Numbered from the stretch's first letter, positions 10,501-21,326 are shown. The stretch is 64,000 nt of DNA from Taeniopygia guttata (GCF_048771995.1 NC_133050.1:6620501-6684500), one strand, 5' to 3'. Made by a program: numbers and translations. Notes: generated from the sequence alone by a model not told the origin.

Positions 10501-11167
10501 GATATATAACGACATATGGCACCGGGCACTCACCGGGGCGCCGGCGCTTGAGGCTGACGTAGGGCAGCAGCTCATGGTGGGTGATGTGACCCCAGTATCC
10601 CCATACACTGTGACAATGACCCCATATATTGCGATATATCGCGATATATCGCACCGGGCACTCACCGGGGCGCCGGCGCTTGAGGCTGACGTAGGGCAGC
10701 AGGTCGTGGTGGGCGATGGTGTGACCCCAATATCCCCATACACCATGACAATGACCCCGTATATCGCGATATATCACGACATACGGCGCCAGGCACTCAC
10801 CGGGGCGCCGGCGCTTGAGGCTGACGTAGGGCAGCAGGTCGTGGCGGGTGATGATGCGCAGCAGCTGCAGCAGCTGCCGCAGGTTGCTCTCGTCGCAGCG
10901 GCCCTGCCGCTCCAGCGCCAGCAGGAAGTCGCGGCCCGAGCGGATGCGGCCGCGCTCGGCCTCGTCCAGCACGTCGACGAAGAGGAAGGAGAGGACGCGC
11001 ACGTCGCGGTGCGTCAGCTGCGCGCCCACGATGTCGAACATGCGGTGCAGCGAGTACAGCCCCTGCTCGCGTTCCCCCGGCTCCTCGGGCCACGGCGCCG
11101 AGCCCGCGCTGCTGGCACCGCCACCGGCACCGGTACCGGCACCGGCACCGCGCTTCCGGCCCGCCAT
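7503..11167 (-). CDS. DEDD: DEDD, death effector domain-containing protein
   Basis: DEDD binds procaspases through a death effector domain and shuttles to nucleus and nucleolus. Four coding exons on the minus strand: 11167-10801, 9704-9597, 8908-8762 and 7879-7503, giving 332 residues (human 318). The DED spans roughly residues 35-115 (GLYSLHRMFDIVGAQL through RHDLLPYV, with the R-x-D-L-L motif). Basic, nuclear-signal-like stretches are SLKRRRPV (about 117-123) and GSQRKRRK in exon 3. The C-terminal conserved domain is in exon 4 (QDPLERQFERFNQANTILK to LMLHTAP). The start lies in a strong context (CCCATGGCG) just after an acceptor. A GGCACCGG-type microsatellite codes residues 8-18. Two extra in-frame copies of the exon 1 donor edge follow that exon, and about nine copies of the exon 3 donor edge fill intron 3. 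A non-coding first exon is probably in the CpG island at about 15 kb. Confidence 0.97.
7951..8761 (-). repeat. DEDD intron 3: about nine extra copies of the exon 3 end plus splice donor
   Basis: The true exon end encodes PKEKQTC followed by G|GTGAGC (boundary 8762/8761). Near-copies of these roughly 30 bases occur at about 8683, 8562, 8493, 8417, 8335, 8214, 8154, 8107 and 8021, with a fragment at 7951. All but two keep an intact GTGAGY donor. Copies are spaced by variable stretches of CCCAAATCCCACATTCCC. Spacing (for example 74 bases to the first copy) is not generally a multiple of three. Confidence 0.9.
9060..9596. repeat. DEDD intron 2 minisatellite (GGTGACCCCAAAAGGGGA units)
   Basis: Units of about 18-20 bases from 9070 to 9590, drifting from AAAGGGG to CAGGGGTGACAATGACC forms near the exon 2 donor at 9597. 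The sequence between 8909 and 9060 (CCCCAAAATCCACCC repeats) is also intronic. No gene. Confidence 0.85.
9705..10420. repeat. DEDD intron 1 minisatellite (AATGGCACCRGGATGGCAC units)
   Basis: About 700 bases of 10-20-base units built on ATGGCACC, with longer higher-order blocks that include GATGTCACACAAGTGGCAC, repeated near 9820, 10080, 10205 and 10340. No gene. Confidence 0.85.
10421..10800 (-). repeat. Two in-frame duplicates of the DEDD first coding exon's 3' end and donor
   Basis: The exon end coding LLPYVSLKRRRP plus G|GTGAGTG (true boundary 10801/10800) is repeated with boundaries at 10666 and 10534. The spacings are 135 and 132 bases, both multiples of three. The frame from the exon stays open through both copies. 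Between copies lie AT-rich blocks of ATATATCGCGATATATCG type. Confidence 0.93.
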
Positions 11168-11790
11168 GGGCACCTGGAGACACAAAGGGACAATGGGACA
11201 TGGGGTCAGTGGGACATGGGGACAATGGCACCGCCACTGCCGCGCTTCCGGCCCGCCATGGGCACCTGGGGACAGACAGGGACAATGGACACACGGTCAG
11301 TGGGACATGGGGACAATGGCACTGCGCTTCTGGCCCACCATGGGCACCTGGGGACAGACAGGGGACAATGGACACACGGTCAGTGGCACATGGTGCTGCT
11401 GGCACCGCGCTTACAGCCCGCCATGGGCACCTGGGGACAGACAGGGGACAACAGGACATGGGGTCAGTGAGACATGGGGACAACAGACACGCGGTCAGTG
11501 AGACATGGGGACAATGGGACACAGGGTCAGTGGGACACAGGGACAACGGGACATGGCACTATTGGCACTGCCACTGAGTTTCTGGCCTGCCATGGGCACC
11601 TGGGGACACACACGGGGACAACAGGACATGGGGTCAGTGGGACACAGGGATAACGGGACATGGCACTACTGGCACCTGCCACGCTTCCAGCCCGCCATGG
11701 GGACACACAGGGGACAACAGGACACGGGGACAATGGGACAATGGGACTTGGGGACAATAGGACACAGGGACAGCAGGGTGCAGACCCTGC
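11168..11790 (-). repeat. Five copies of the DEDD acceptor and start-codon region upstream of the true one
   Basis: The true minus-strand sequence CCAGGTGCCCATGGCGGG (start codon at 11167-11165) recurs at about 11241-11270, 11323-11350, 11405-11432, 11570-11600 and 11680-11703, several with GCGGGCCGGAAGCGC retained. The copies are separated by GGGACAATGGGACATGG units. All lie upstream of the true coding exon in the 5' intron or UTR. Confidence 0.8.
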
Positions 11791-12135
11791 ACAGCTGGCA
11801 CTGCCATCCAGCGGGATCCTGACTCCAATCCCAGAATTTTCCATCAGGATCCCGACTCCAATCCCAGGATTTTCCATCGGGATCCCGACTCCAATCCCAG
11901 GGGTTTTCCATTGGAATCCATTCAGGATCCCGACCCAAATCTTTGGGGTTTTCCATCAAGATCCCCACACCAATCCCAGCATTTTCCCTGGGATCCTGAC
12001 CCCAATCCCAGGGATTTTCCAGCAGGATCCCGACCCCATTCTCTGTGTTTTTCCATCAGGATCCCAGCCCCAATCCTGGGGATTTTCCAGCAGGATCCCA
12101 ACCCAAATCCCAGGATTTTCCCCGGGATCCTCCCA
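11791..12135. repeat. Minisatellite of about 40 bases upstream of DEDD
   Basis: Units of about 40-45 bases built on GGGATCCCGACTCCAATCCC and AGGATTTTCC, about eight copies. Probably within the DEDD 5' intron. Confidence 0.75.
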
Positions 12136-13540
12136 AACAAAGGGAAAACATCGGGATCAGGACAGGAACCCCCCACCCATCCCCAATTCCCAGCACAGCC
12201 ACACCCGACTCCTCTCCAAGGAGGAAATTCCCAGAAAATCCCTGGAAAAAACAACCTGGCCCCGGCTCCAGGGGCTGAAACAGGAATGGGAAGCACCTGG
12301 TGCCGTGATCCTGCTTTTTTTAGGGAGTTTTCCTTAAAATGTCTCCTTTTTCCCCGAATTTGGGTGGTGAACTGTACAAAAATCAGGGAAAATTCTTGGA
12401 TTTGTCAGCACCAACCAGCCTGGAATGATCCTGGATCGTTTTCCTGCCATGGAAACCAGAAAAAAGCTGGAATTTGGTGTGGTGCTCACTGAAAATCCAA
12501 AGAAATCTGGGAAAATTGAGGTTTTATGGAAGTGCTGACCCCTGGGAAGGGGGAATTTTGGGGATTAACTTTCCCCAAAAATCCACAAAAATTGTTAAAT
12601 TCACTTCCAAGCAGGGAATTCCGACCGTGGAGGAGATCCCGAGATTCCCACAGTTCCCAAAATCCTGAAATCCCCAAAATCCACAGGGGTGGGAGGTGAA
12701 AATCCCAAAAAAATCCATGGATTTTCCCCAAAAAGGAGCAGGAAAATCTCCCAGAAAATGATGAGGATCCCAAAAATCCCTCGGAAAAATCCCTCCCACC
12801 CCACTCCGGAGGCTTTTCCCAGGAAGAGAATTCTGGGAGCATTCAAAGAATTTCGGGATAAACGGGAAAAACGAGTTCCTGGAGCTTCCCAGGGCTCAGC
12901 CCCACGGGATCCCTGTGGATATTTTGGGATTTTTCCCACTAAATCCAGTCCAGAATTCCACATTATCCCAGAAAATCCCAGCTTGGGTGGGGAGAAAAGG
13001 CCCAAATCCCAATTTTTTAGGTGAATTTTCCAGGGAAAATGGACACGAGGGAGACTCCAGGTGAACTTTTCCCCTCCGGTTCCCAGGGATAGGAACAATT
13101 CCCAAACAACTGGGAAAAACCCCACAAAAATATGGATTAATCCTGAATTTTCCACTTTTTTTGGGGTGAACTCCCCTTCCTAAATGCAGCAGAAATTCCC
13201 AAAAATCCATTCCCAGCCCCAATAAATTGGATTTCTGGGGAGAAGAGGAGCTCCAGAGGCTGGGAAGGGAGGAGGAGGAAGAGGAGGAAGAGGAAGCTCC
13301 TGACAAAATATCCCATGGAAAACCGGCTCTGCCAGGGGCTGGAATTTGGGAATTCCCACCCCTGGATCCGGCTGGGAAAGTGGGAATTGAATTCCTGAGC
13401 GGGTTCAGCTTCAATCCACGGCTCCTGAATAATCCCAAATGCCAAAATTCCAAGGGATTCCCAAGGTGGGGAGAATTCCCAATAATTCCAGGATAATAAT
13501 TCCAGGATAATTCCCAATAATTCCAGGGAGGGAGGGAAAT
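12136..13540. other. Non-coding stretch upstream of DEDD with little repetition
   Basis: I see no conserved coding exon, RNA gene or array here. It contains a short GGAGGA/GAAGAGG purine tract at 13268-13300 and many GGAATTCC/GGGAATT words. It is probably DEDD 5' intron sequence. Confidence 0.5.
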
Positions 13541-14490
13541 CCTGGGATCCTGCCCCAGCTTCTGGAGCTTCCCTGGATCCCTCCTGAGCCATCCCCAAAT
13601 TCCCTGGATCCATCCCGAGCTTCCAGATCCACCCTGAACTCCTCTGGATCCACCAGGAGCCTCTGGATCCATCCCTGGATCCACCTCAGACCTCTCCAGA
13701 TCCATCCCAAACTTCCCAAGATCCGTTCCAGACCTCTCCAGCTCCATCCCAAACCCCTTTAGATCCATCCCAGACTTCCCTGGATCCATCCAGTCTCTGG
13801 ATCCATCCCTGGATCCATCCCAGACCTCTCCAGATCCATCAGGAGCTTCTCCCAAAACCATCCCAGTTCTCTGGATCCCTCCTGACCTTCCCTGGATCCA
13901 CCAGGAATCTCTGGATCCATCCCAAACCTCTCCAGATCCATCTTTAACTTCTCTGGATCCGTCCTGACCATCCCTGGATCCATCTTGAGCTTCTCCAGAT
14001 CCATCAGGAGCCTCTGGATCCCTCCCAAACACCTCTGGATCCATCCCTGAATCCATCCTGAACCTCTCTGGATCCATCAGGAGCCTCTGGATCCATCTTG
14101 AACCTCTCTGGATCCATCCCAAACTTCCCAAGATCCGTTCCAGACCTCTCCAGCTCCATCCCAAACACTTCTGGATCTGTCCTGACCATCCCTGGATCCA
14201 TCAGGAACCTCTGGATCCATCCTGAGCCCCTTTGGATCCATCTTGGACCTCTCTGGATCCATCAGGAACCTCTGGATCCATCCCAAACCTCTCCAGCTCC
14301 ATCCCAAACACTTCTGGATCCCTCCTGACCATCCCTGGATCCATCAGGAACCTCTGGATCCATCTCTGGATCCATCTCAGATCTCTCCAAATCCCTCCTG
14401 AGCCCCTTTGGATCCATCTTGGACCTCTCTGGATCCATCCCAAACTTCCCTGGATCCATCCCGAGCCCCTCTGGGTCCCTCCTAAATCCC
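13541..14490. repeat. GGATCCATC minisatellite
   Basis: About 950 bases of 24-36-base units built on CTCTGGATCCATCC, with longer blocks duplicated (the block with ACTTCCCAAGATCCGTTCC occurs near 13713 and 14130). On the minus strand it makes open but repetitive frames that I reject as genes. Confidence 0.85.
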
Positions 14491-15049
14491 AAATCCCCAA
14501 AAATCCCCAAATTCCAAACCCACCTCAGCCGTGGATTCTCCGCAATCTCCGATCCTTTTTTTTCTTTTTTGTCGTTTTTTTCTTTCTTTTTCTCCTTCTC
14601 CTGGATTTTCCTTTCCGAGAAATCCCCCCCAAAAAAATCCCAAAATTCCAGCGGCGGCCGCAATTCCCGAGGCCGGAATCGCTGCTCAATCCTTACCGGA
14701 AAACACCGGAATTCCCCCCCCCAAAAAAAAAACAAACCTTTTAAATTATTTTTAATTCCCTAATTAATAATTTACGGAGGAAAAGCCTTTAAGTCATTCC
14801 CGGTTACAGGAATTCCCTGGATCGCGGATTTTTTGCTCGTTTTAAAGCAAAAACCGCAATAAAAAACCCCAAAAAAACTCGCTGGGCTGAGGAAATATTT
14901 GGAATTTCATCCCGTTCCTCCGGGCGCCTCGAATCCCGGGATTTTCCGAGCGGAAAAACCGGGAAAAGCGCCGTTAAATTAACAAAAATACCAAAAAAAA
15001 AAATCACAAAAAATTCCGATTTTGGCTGAAACCGGCTCCAAATTCCAGC
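14491..15049. other. Low-complexity region flanking the CpG island
   Basis: It holds T-rich and A-rich tracts (14555-14620, 14715-14760, 14990-15010) and no recognisable exon. It borders the GC-rich block that begins at about 15.05 kb. Confidence 0.5.
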
Positions 15050-15830
15050 CAGAACCGGCGGCACCGGGAGGCTCCACCCGTTAAAGGCCCTTAAAGCCCC
15101 GGTTCAGCCCCGGGACGGGCCCGGTTCGAGCCCAAAAAGCTCCGGTGAAGCTCCGGTAAGGCCGCGAACGGCGCTGCCGAGCCCCGAAAAGCCGCGGGGA
15201 GGCCCCGGGGAGGCTCCAAACGGCGCCGCCGAGCCCCGAAAAGCCCCGGTAAAGCCCCGGTAAAGCCCCGGTGAGGCCCCGGTAAGGCCGCTAACGGCAC
15301 CGAACAGGCCCCGCGTCTCCCCCGGGGAAGCTCCGGCGGCGGCAGCGTGGCGAGGAGCGGCGGGGGGAGCGGCGGGGCCCCCCCTGCGGCCCGTCCCGGC
15401 CCCGGTGAGCGCGGGGGCCCCTCCCGGCCCCTCACGGCCCCTCAGGGCCGGCCCAGCCCCGGCGCCGCCATCTTGGCTCCGTCCCCCGCTCCCCGCTCCC
15501 CGCGGGCGGCTCCGCCCTGACGCAACTTCCGGCAGAGCGAGGCCGCGCCCCCCTCCCCGCGCTGGCGAAGCCGCGCCCACATCCGGGCAACCGCGCGCCC
15601 GCTGCGGCTTCACGCCCATAGGGGAACACGGGGAGGGTGGCGCCATGTTGGGTGAGGGCAATATGGTGGGTACATCCGGGTTTGCGCTCTTGGCTTCAGC
15701 GCTATCGGTTAGAACGCGGCGGGAGCCATTTTGAGTGAGGGCAGCCTGGCAGCGCGTGGCGGCGCGGGCGCCATCTTGGAAATCTTGAGGCGGAGGCGCC
15801 GCCATCTTAACTAAGGGCAGCAAGGGTGTG
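15050..15830 (-). promoter_or_regulatory. CpG island with five YY1-like GCCATCTTG sites; probable DEDD promoter
   Basis: CpG-dense sequence with GCCCCGGTAAAGCCCCGG repeats at 15100-15300. YY1-like GCCATNTTG or close variants lie at 15467-15475, 15642-15650, 15725-15733, 15770-15778 and 15801-15809, several inside a loosely repeated unit with GTGAGGGCA. In minus orientation they read AAGATGGC, typical of YY1 sites just downstream of start sites. Assignment to DEDD is by orientation and proximity; a bidirectional promoter is possible. Confidence 0.55.
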
Positions 15831-16085
15831 GGGGGGTTGAGGAGATTTTGGGGTTTTTGGGGTTTTTTTTTGCGAGTGAGGGAAGAGGGTGGGGACAAGG
15901 AGGCGACAATGGGGGGAGGGCAGTGCCACCCTTTGGCCCCGAGCGCTCCCCGCCCCCACACGGGTGGGGCGCTTCACCTTTGCCCCGCGCTGGGTGGGGA
16001 AACTGAGGCAGGGCGCGGAGGGGGGGGGGTGACCTGGGTGTGTCCCCCCCCCTCCCCTCCCCCTCTTAGCTGCCCCGGGGGCCCG

Positions 16086-16136
16086 GTAGTTAGCGATTGT
16101 AATTGTAATTAGCGATTGTAATTGTAATTAGCGACA
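16086..16136. promoter_or_regulatory. Tandemly duplicated TAATTA-containing element
   Basis: AGCGATTGTAATTGTAATT occurs twice in direct succession (about 16093-16130). AT-rich homeodomain-type TAATTA cores sit alone inside otherwise GC-rich DNA, just upstream of the S100A10 promoter. Function is inferred from motif form only. Confidence 0.3.
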
Positions 16137-16560
16137 TTGGCGAGGCACGCGCCGGCGGGGCCTGGGGGGAGGGTGGGGCGGAACCTCGGTGAGGGGACAC
16201 CGGGGGTGGGGGGGACACCGGGGGGGTGACACCGGGGGTGGGGGGGACACCGGGGGGGCGACACCGGGGGGGTTATCCCGGGTCAGAGCGGCGCTTCCCG
16301 GGTTGTCCCCGGTGTCCCGGGAGTGTCCCGGGTGTGTCCCCGCTGTCCCCGCTGTCCCGGGGGGGCCATGCCCGGGGCGGGGCGCGGTGTCCGGGCGGTG
16401 TCCGGGCGGCCCCGGTGACTCACGGTGCTCCCCCCCCGCCCCGCCACATCCCCCCGTGTCCGGCCCGCCCCCGCCGTGCCTATCCCGGACCGGACCGCGC
16501 CCCGCCACTGCCCGCACCGGCACCGAGCACCGAGCACCGAGCCCCGCACGGTGAGTGAGC
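16137..16560 (+). promoter_or_regulatory. Probable S100A10 promoter and non-coding first exon
   Basis: GC-rich, CpG-rich block. A strong donor, CACG|GTGAGTG, sits at 16550/16551 after GCACCGAGCACCGAGC, which fits the non-coding first exon known for S100A10 genes. No ATG-initiated conserved peptide precedes it. Confidence 0.5.
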
Positions 16561-18992
16561 GCCGCGCCCCCACCGGGAACGGCTTTGGGGTCCCCCGCCC
16601 GCTCCCGGTAACGGGAGGTCGGTCCCGCACCCCAAAATGGGGAACCCCGGCCCCAAATCCCGGTTTGGGCTCTAAATCCCGGTAACGGGAATGGGGGGGT
16701 CGGTTCCGCACCCCAAAATGGGGAACCCATCCCCAAATTCCGGTTTGGGGTCCCCCACCCGGTAACGGGAACGGGAGGTCGCTCCCGCACCCCACAAATG
16801 GGGAGCCCCGGCCCCAAATCCCGGTTTGGGGTCTAAGTCCCGGTTTGGGGTCCCCCGCCCGGTAACGGGAACGGGGGCCGCTCCCGCACCCCAAAAATTG
16901 GGGACCCCATCCCCAAATTCCGGTTTGGGGTCCCCCTCCTTTCCCGGTACCGGGTGACCCCATCCCGGTGTCCGTTTTTTGGGGGGGTCTCCATCCCCCA
17001 AACCCCTTTTTTTGGGGTGCCCCACCCTTTTTTTGGGGATCCCCCCCTTTTTTTGGGGTGCCCCACCCTTTTTTTGGGGTGCCCCACCCTTAGGGAACTT
17101 CCATCTTTATTTGGGGGTTCCCCTTTTCTTGGGGTCACTTTTTTGGGGGGATCCCTCATTTGTTGGGGGGGTTTCCCCCTTTTGGGGTGCTCCTCCTTTT
17201 TTTAGGGGGTTTCCCCTTTTTTGGGGGTCCCTCTTTTCTTGGGGTCACTTTTGGGGGGGGTTTTCCTTTTTTTTGGGGGGGGGGTCCCCCTTTCCCCTTT
17301 TTGGGGTGAGTTCCCCCATTTTTTTGGGGGGGTCATTTTGGGAATTCCTCCTTTTTTTCCGGGATTCTCTTTTTTTGGGGATTCTCCCTTTTTGGGGTTC
17401 CCCGTTTGGGGGGGTTCCTTCTTTTTTTGGGTGGTTCCTCCTTTTTTCTGGGAGTTTCTCCTTTTTTGGGGGGATTCCTCCTTTTTTGGGTGAATTCCTC
17501 CGTTTTGGGGGGATTCCTCCTTTTTTGGGGGGGATTCCTCCTTTTTTTGGGTGAATTCCTCTATTTTTGGGGGAGTTTCTCCCTTTTTTTGAAGTTTCTC
17601 TTTCTCTTTTTTGGAGTTTCTCCTTTTTTTGGGAGTTTCTCCTTTTTTGGGGAGTTTCTCCTTTTTTGGGGAGTTTCTCCTTTTTTGGGGAGCTTCTCCT
17701 TTTTTTAGGGGATTCCCCCTTTTTTTGGGGGGCGGAATCTCATTTTAGGGGTTTCCCTCTTTTTTTAGGGTGAATTCCTCCTTTTTTTGGGGCGTTTCCC
17801 TTTTTTTTCAAGACTTCCCCTTTTCCCGGGGGTGACTTTTAGGGGTGAATTTCTCTTTTTTGGGGTGTTTTTTTTTGGAAAGGAGGGGGGAAACTGAGGC
17901 AGAGCCCCGTGAGTCACCGGGGTGTCCCCAAGGGGGGGGAGGGGACAGGGCCACACCCTCGGGACGTGTCCCCCTCGTGTCCCCCCCCCGCGCTGAGTCA
18001 TTCCCGGACATTCCTGGAAAATCCAAAATAAAATCCACAGCGCGGGGGGAGCAGCGGGGGCTGGGGGCGTCCGGGAGGGAATTTTGGGGGGTCCTGGGGG
18101 GATTCTGGGGTCCCAGGAGGGATTTTGGGGGGTCCTGGGGGGATTTTGGGGTCCCAGGAGGGATTTTGGGGGGTCCTGGGGGGATTTTGGGGTCCCAGGA
18201 GGGAATTTGGGGGGGTCCTGGGGGGATTTTGGGGTCCTGGGTGGGAATTTTGGGGGGTCCTGGAGAGATTTGGGATCCCAGGAGGGAATTTTGGGGCATT
18301 TTTGGGGGGTCCAGGAGGGAATTTTGGGGCATCCTGGGGGGTATTTTTGGGGGGTCCTGGAGCGATTCTGGGGAGCTTAGGGAGAATTTTGGGGTCCCAG
18401 GAGGGATTTTGGGGGGTCCTGGGGGGATTTTGGGGGGTCCAGGAGGGATTTTTGGGAACTCAGAGAGAATTTTGGGGTCCCAGGAGGGAATTTTGGGGTC
18501 CCAAGAGGGAATTTTGGGGAGCTCCAGGGGGAATTTGTGTTTCCCACCATGGTTTTTGGGGTTCCCATTGGGTTTTTTGGGTTCCCAGTGGGAATTCGGG
18601 TTTTTCCATGAGGATTTTTGGGGGTTCCCATCAGGATTTTCGGGGTTCCCAGTGGGAATTTTGGTTTTCCCATTGGGGTTTTCGGGTTCCCTGCAAGACT
18701 TTTGGGTTTCCCATTGGGATTTTTGGGTTCCCAGCAGAAATTTTGGATTCCCATCAGGAATGTCGGGTTCCCATCAGGAATTTGGGTTTCCCATGGACGT
18801 TTTGGGTTTCCCATGGACATTTTGGGTTTCCCATTGGGATTTTTGGGTTTCCCATGGCTATTTTTGGGATTCCCATGGACATTTCGGGTTTCCCATGGCT
18901 ATTTTGGGTTTCCCATGGCTATTTCGGGTTTCCCATGGACGTTTTGGGGTTCCCAGCAGGAATTTGGGGTGCCAGCAGGACCTGCAGCCAGG
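16561..18992. repeat. S100A10 intron 1, four successive arrays
   Basis: Order: about 95-base units with CGCACCCCAAAATGGGGA (16561-16930); T/G-rich units of GGGGATTCCTCCTTTTTTGG type (16975-17880); GGGGTCCTGGGGGGATTTTG units of about 37 bases (18065-18530); and TTTGGGTTTCCCATGG units of about 24 bases (18540-18960). The part at 17880-18060 is less repetitive. No coding exon is seen until the S100A10 ATG. Confidence 0.75.
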
Positions 18993-20611
18993 ATGCCGTC
19001 GCAGCTGGAGCACGCCATGGAGACGCTGATGTTCACCTTCCACAAGTACGCGGGGGACAAGGAGCACCTGGCCAAGGAGGACCTCAGGGCGCTCATGGAC
19101 AAGGAGTTCCCGGGGTTCCTCGAGGTGGGCGCGGCACGGGGGCCCTGGGTGGGAGCTGTGGGACCCATGGGATGGGATCCATGGGGTGGGATCCATGGGG
19201 TGGGATCCATGAGATGGCATCTGTGGGACCCATGGAATGAAATCCATGGGGTGGGATCCATGAGATGGGATCTATGGGATCCATGAGATGGGATCATGGG
19301 GTGGGATCTATGAGGTGGGATCTGTGGGATCCATGGGATGAAATCCATGGGATGGGATCCATAAGATGGGATCTGTAGGGTGGGATCTATGAGGTGGGAT
19401 CTGTGGGATCCCTGAGATGGGATCTATGGGATCCATGGGGTGGGATCTGTGGGATTCATAAGATGGGATCCATGGGATGGAATCTATGGGATCCATGGCG
19501 TGGGACCCATGGGATGGGATCCATGGGACCCATGAGATGGGATCCATGGGGTGGGATCCATGGGATGGGATCTGTGGGATCCATGGGATGGTATCTATGG
19601 GGTGGGATCCATAAGATGGGATCCATGGGATCCATGGGGTGGGGTGAGATCTATGGGATCCATGAGATGGGATTCATAAGATGGGATCCATGAGATGGCA
19701 TCAGTGGGATCCGTGGGGTGGGATCTATGGGATCCATCAGATGGGATCCATGGGATGGCATCTATGGGATGGGACCCATGGGGTGGGATCTATAGGGTGG
19801 GATCCATGGGGTGGGATTCATAAGATGGGATCTATGGGATCCATGGGGTGGCATCGATGGAATCTATGGGGTGGGATCCATGGGATGGCATCTGTGGGAT
19901 CCATGGGATGGGGCGGGGGGAATCCGCAGAACTCCAGGATCAAACTCCATAAACCTTGGGATGGGATCCCATAAACCCTGGGCTCAAACCCTATAGACCC
20001 TGGGACTGGATCCCATAAATGCTGGGACTCGATTCCATAAAACCCTGGGATCAGATATTGTGGGACATGGAGCAGAGTGTGGGGTCTGACCCAAATTTTC
20101 CTGTTTTTCCCATTTTTTGCCCCAGAACCAGTGGCACCCCCACACCCTGGATCAGATATTGTGGGACCCTATTCCCTTTTAGGATCTGACCATTTTCCCC
20201 CCATTTTTCCCCCATTTTCCCCCCATTTTCCCCCCCTTTTTTCCCCGTTTTCCCCACAACCCAACACCCTGGATCAGATCCTGCGGGACATGGAGCAGAG
20301 TGTGGGATCTGACCTGAATTTTCCCATTTTTCCCGTTTTTTGCCCCAGAACCAGCAGGACCCCAACACCCTGGATCGCATCCTGCAGGACATGGAGCAGA
20401 GTGTGGGATCTGACCTGAATTTTCCCATTTTTCCCGTTTTTTGCCCCAGAACCAGCGGGACCCGCACGCCCTGGATCGCATCCTGCGGGACGTGGAGCAG
20501 AGCCGCGACGGCCGCGTCGGCTTCCAGGGCTTCTTCTCGCTGGTGGCCGGGCTGACCATCGCCTGCAACGACTACTTCGTGCAGCACATGAAGCAGCGCG
20601 GCCGCCACTGA
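18993..20611 (+). CDS. S100A10: S100A10 (p11), annexin A2 light chain
   Basis: S100A10 pairs with annexin A2 at the plasma membrane and carries ion channels and plasminogen-binding complexes. Two coding exons, 18993-19124 and 20450-20611, give 97 residues, the same length as human. The N-terminus MPSQLEHAMETLMFTFHKYAG and the segment IACNDYFVQHMKQRGRH are diagnostic. As expected for p11, both EF-hand loops lack normal calcium ligands: DKEHLAKEDL in the first, EQSRDGRVGFQGF in the second. The C-terminal annexin-binding segment with its cysteine is intact. Four broken copies of the start of the second coding exon precede it in the intron. The transcript probably uses the AATAAA at 21321. Confidence 0.98.
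19125..19990. repeat. S100A10 intron 2 minisatellite (GGATCCATGGGATGG units)
   Basis: Roughly 750 bases of 12-24-base units made of TGGGATCCATGGG and GATGGGATC, beginning about 40 bases after the donor. No gene. Confidence 0.85.
20040..20449 (+). repeat. Four partial copies of the S100A10 last-exon start, some with acceptors
   Basis: The true exon begins at 20450 with NQRDPHALDRILRDVEQ. Upstream copies lie at about 20046-20090 (only DQILWDMEQ-like), 20121-20180, 20265-20320 (NTLDQILRDMEQ) and 20349-20410 (NQQDPNTLDRILQDMEQ). The 20121 and 20349 copies keep the TTTGCCCCAG acceptor. Each copy then runs into TGTGGGATCTGACC and a CCATTTTTCCCGTTTTTTGC block. The nearest copy is 101 bases upstream, so its use would shift the frame. 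Confidence 0.9.
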
Positions 20612-21315
20612 GCCCCCCACCCATGGGTGCCCCCCACCCACCTATGGGTGCCCCCCCAAACCCGGGGGTGTCACCCCAAACCCGCCTTGGATCCTGTCCC
20701 AGCCCTAAATGTGTGCCTTGATCCCCCCCCCTTGGGGTCCTGAGCCCACCTGGGGGTCCTGAACCCTCTTGAGGGGCTGAGCCCCCACCCATGGGTGCCC
20801 CCACCCACCCATGGGTGCCCCCTGCCCATCCAGGGTGTCACCCCAAACCCGGGGGTGCCACCCCAAACCCGCCTTGGGTCCCGTCCCAACCTTAAATGTG
20901 TGCCTTGATCCCCCCTTGCCGTCCTGAACCCTCCTGAGGGGCTGAGACCCCACCCATGGGTGCCCCCCGCCCATCCAGGGTGTCACCCCAAACTCAGGGG
21001 TGCCACCCCAAACCCGCTTTGGATCCCGTCCCAGCCCTAAATGTGTGCCTTGATCCCCCCCTTCGGGTCCTGAGCCCACCTGGGGGTCCTGAACCCTCTT
21101 GAGGGGCTGAGCCCCCCACCCATGGGTGCCCCCCGCCCATCCAGGGTGTCACCCCAAACTCGGGGGTGTCACCCCAAACCCGCCTTGAGTCCCGTCCCAG
21201 CCCTAAATGTGTGCCCTGACTCTGTTTTGGGGTCCCGACCCCCACCCATGGGTGCCCCCACCCACTCGGGACCCCTCAGTGTTCCCCCCCCCCACCCTGG
21301 GGTGCTGCCCTGACC
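20612..21315 (+). repeat. S100A10 3' UTR, about 150-190-base tandem repeat
   Basis: The 3' UTR is three to four tandem units beginning at CACCCATGGGTGCCCC, containing CCCTAAATGTGTGCCTTGA, and ending near CTCTTGAGGGGCTGAG. Confidence 0.85.
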
Positions 21316-21320
21316 CCCCC

Positions 21321-21326
21321 AATAAA
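21321..21326 (+). terminator. S100A10 poly(A) signal AATAAA
   Basis: AATAAA followed by a G/T-rich stretch (GGGGTTTTGTATGAGCTGGG), a good match to a poly(A) signal with a downstream GU-rich element. It is the first canonical signal after the S100A10 stop. Confidence 0.8.

Noticed and set aside
10600-10660. ATATATCGCGATATATCG blocks as a cruciform or regulatory element
   Set aside because: They are parts of the exon-edge repeat unit and recur with it; no separate function is supported.
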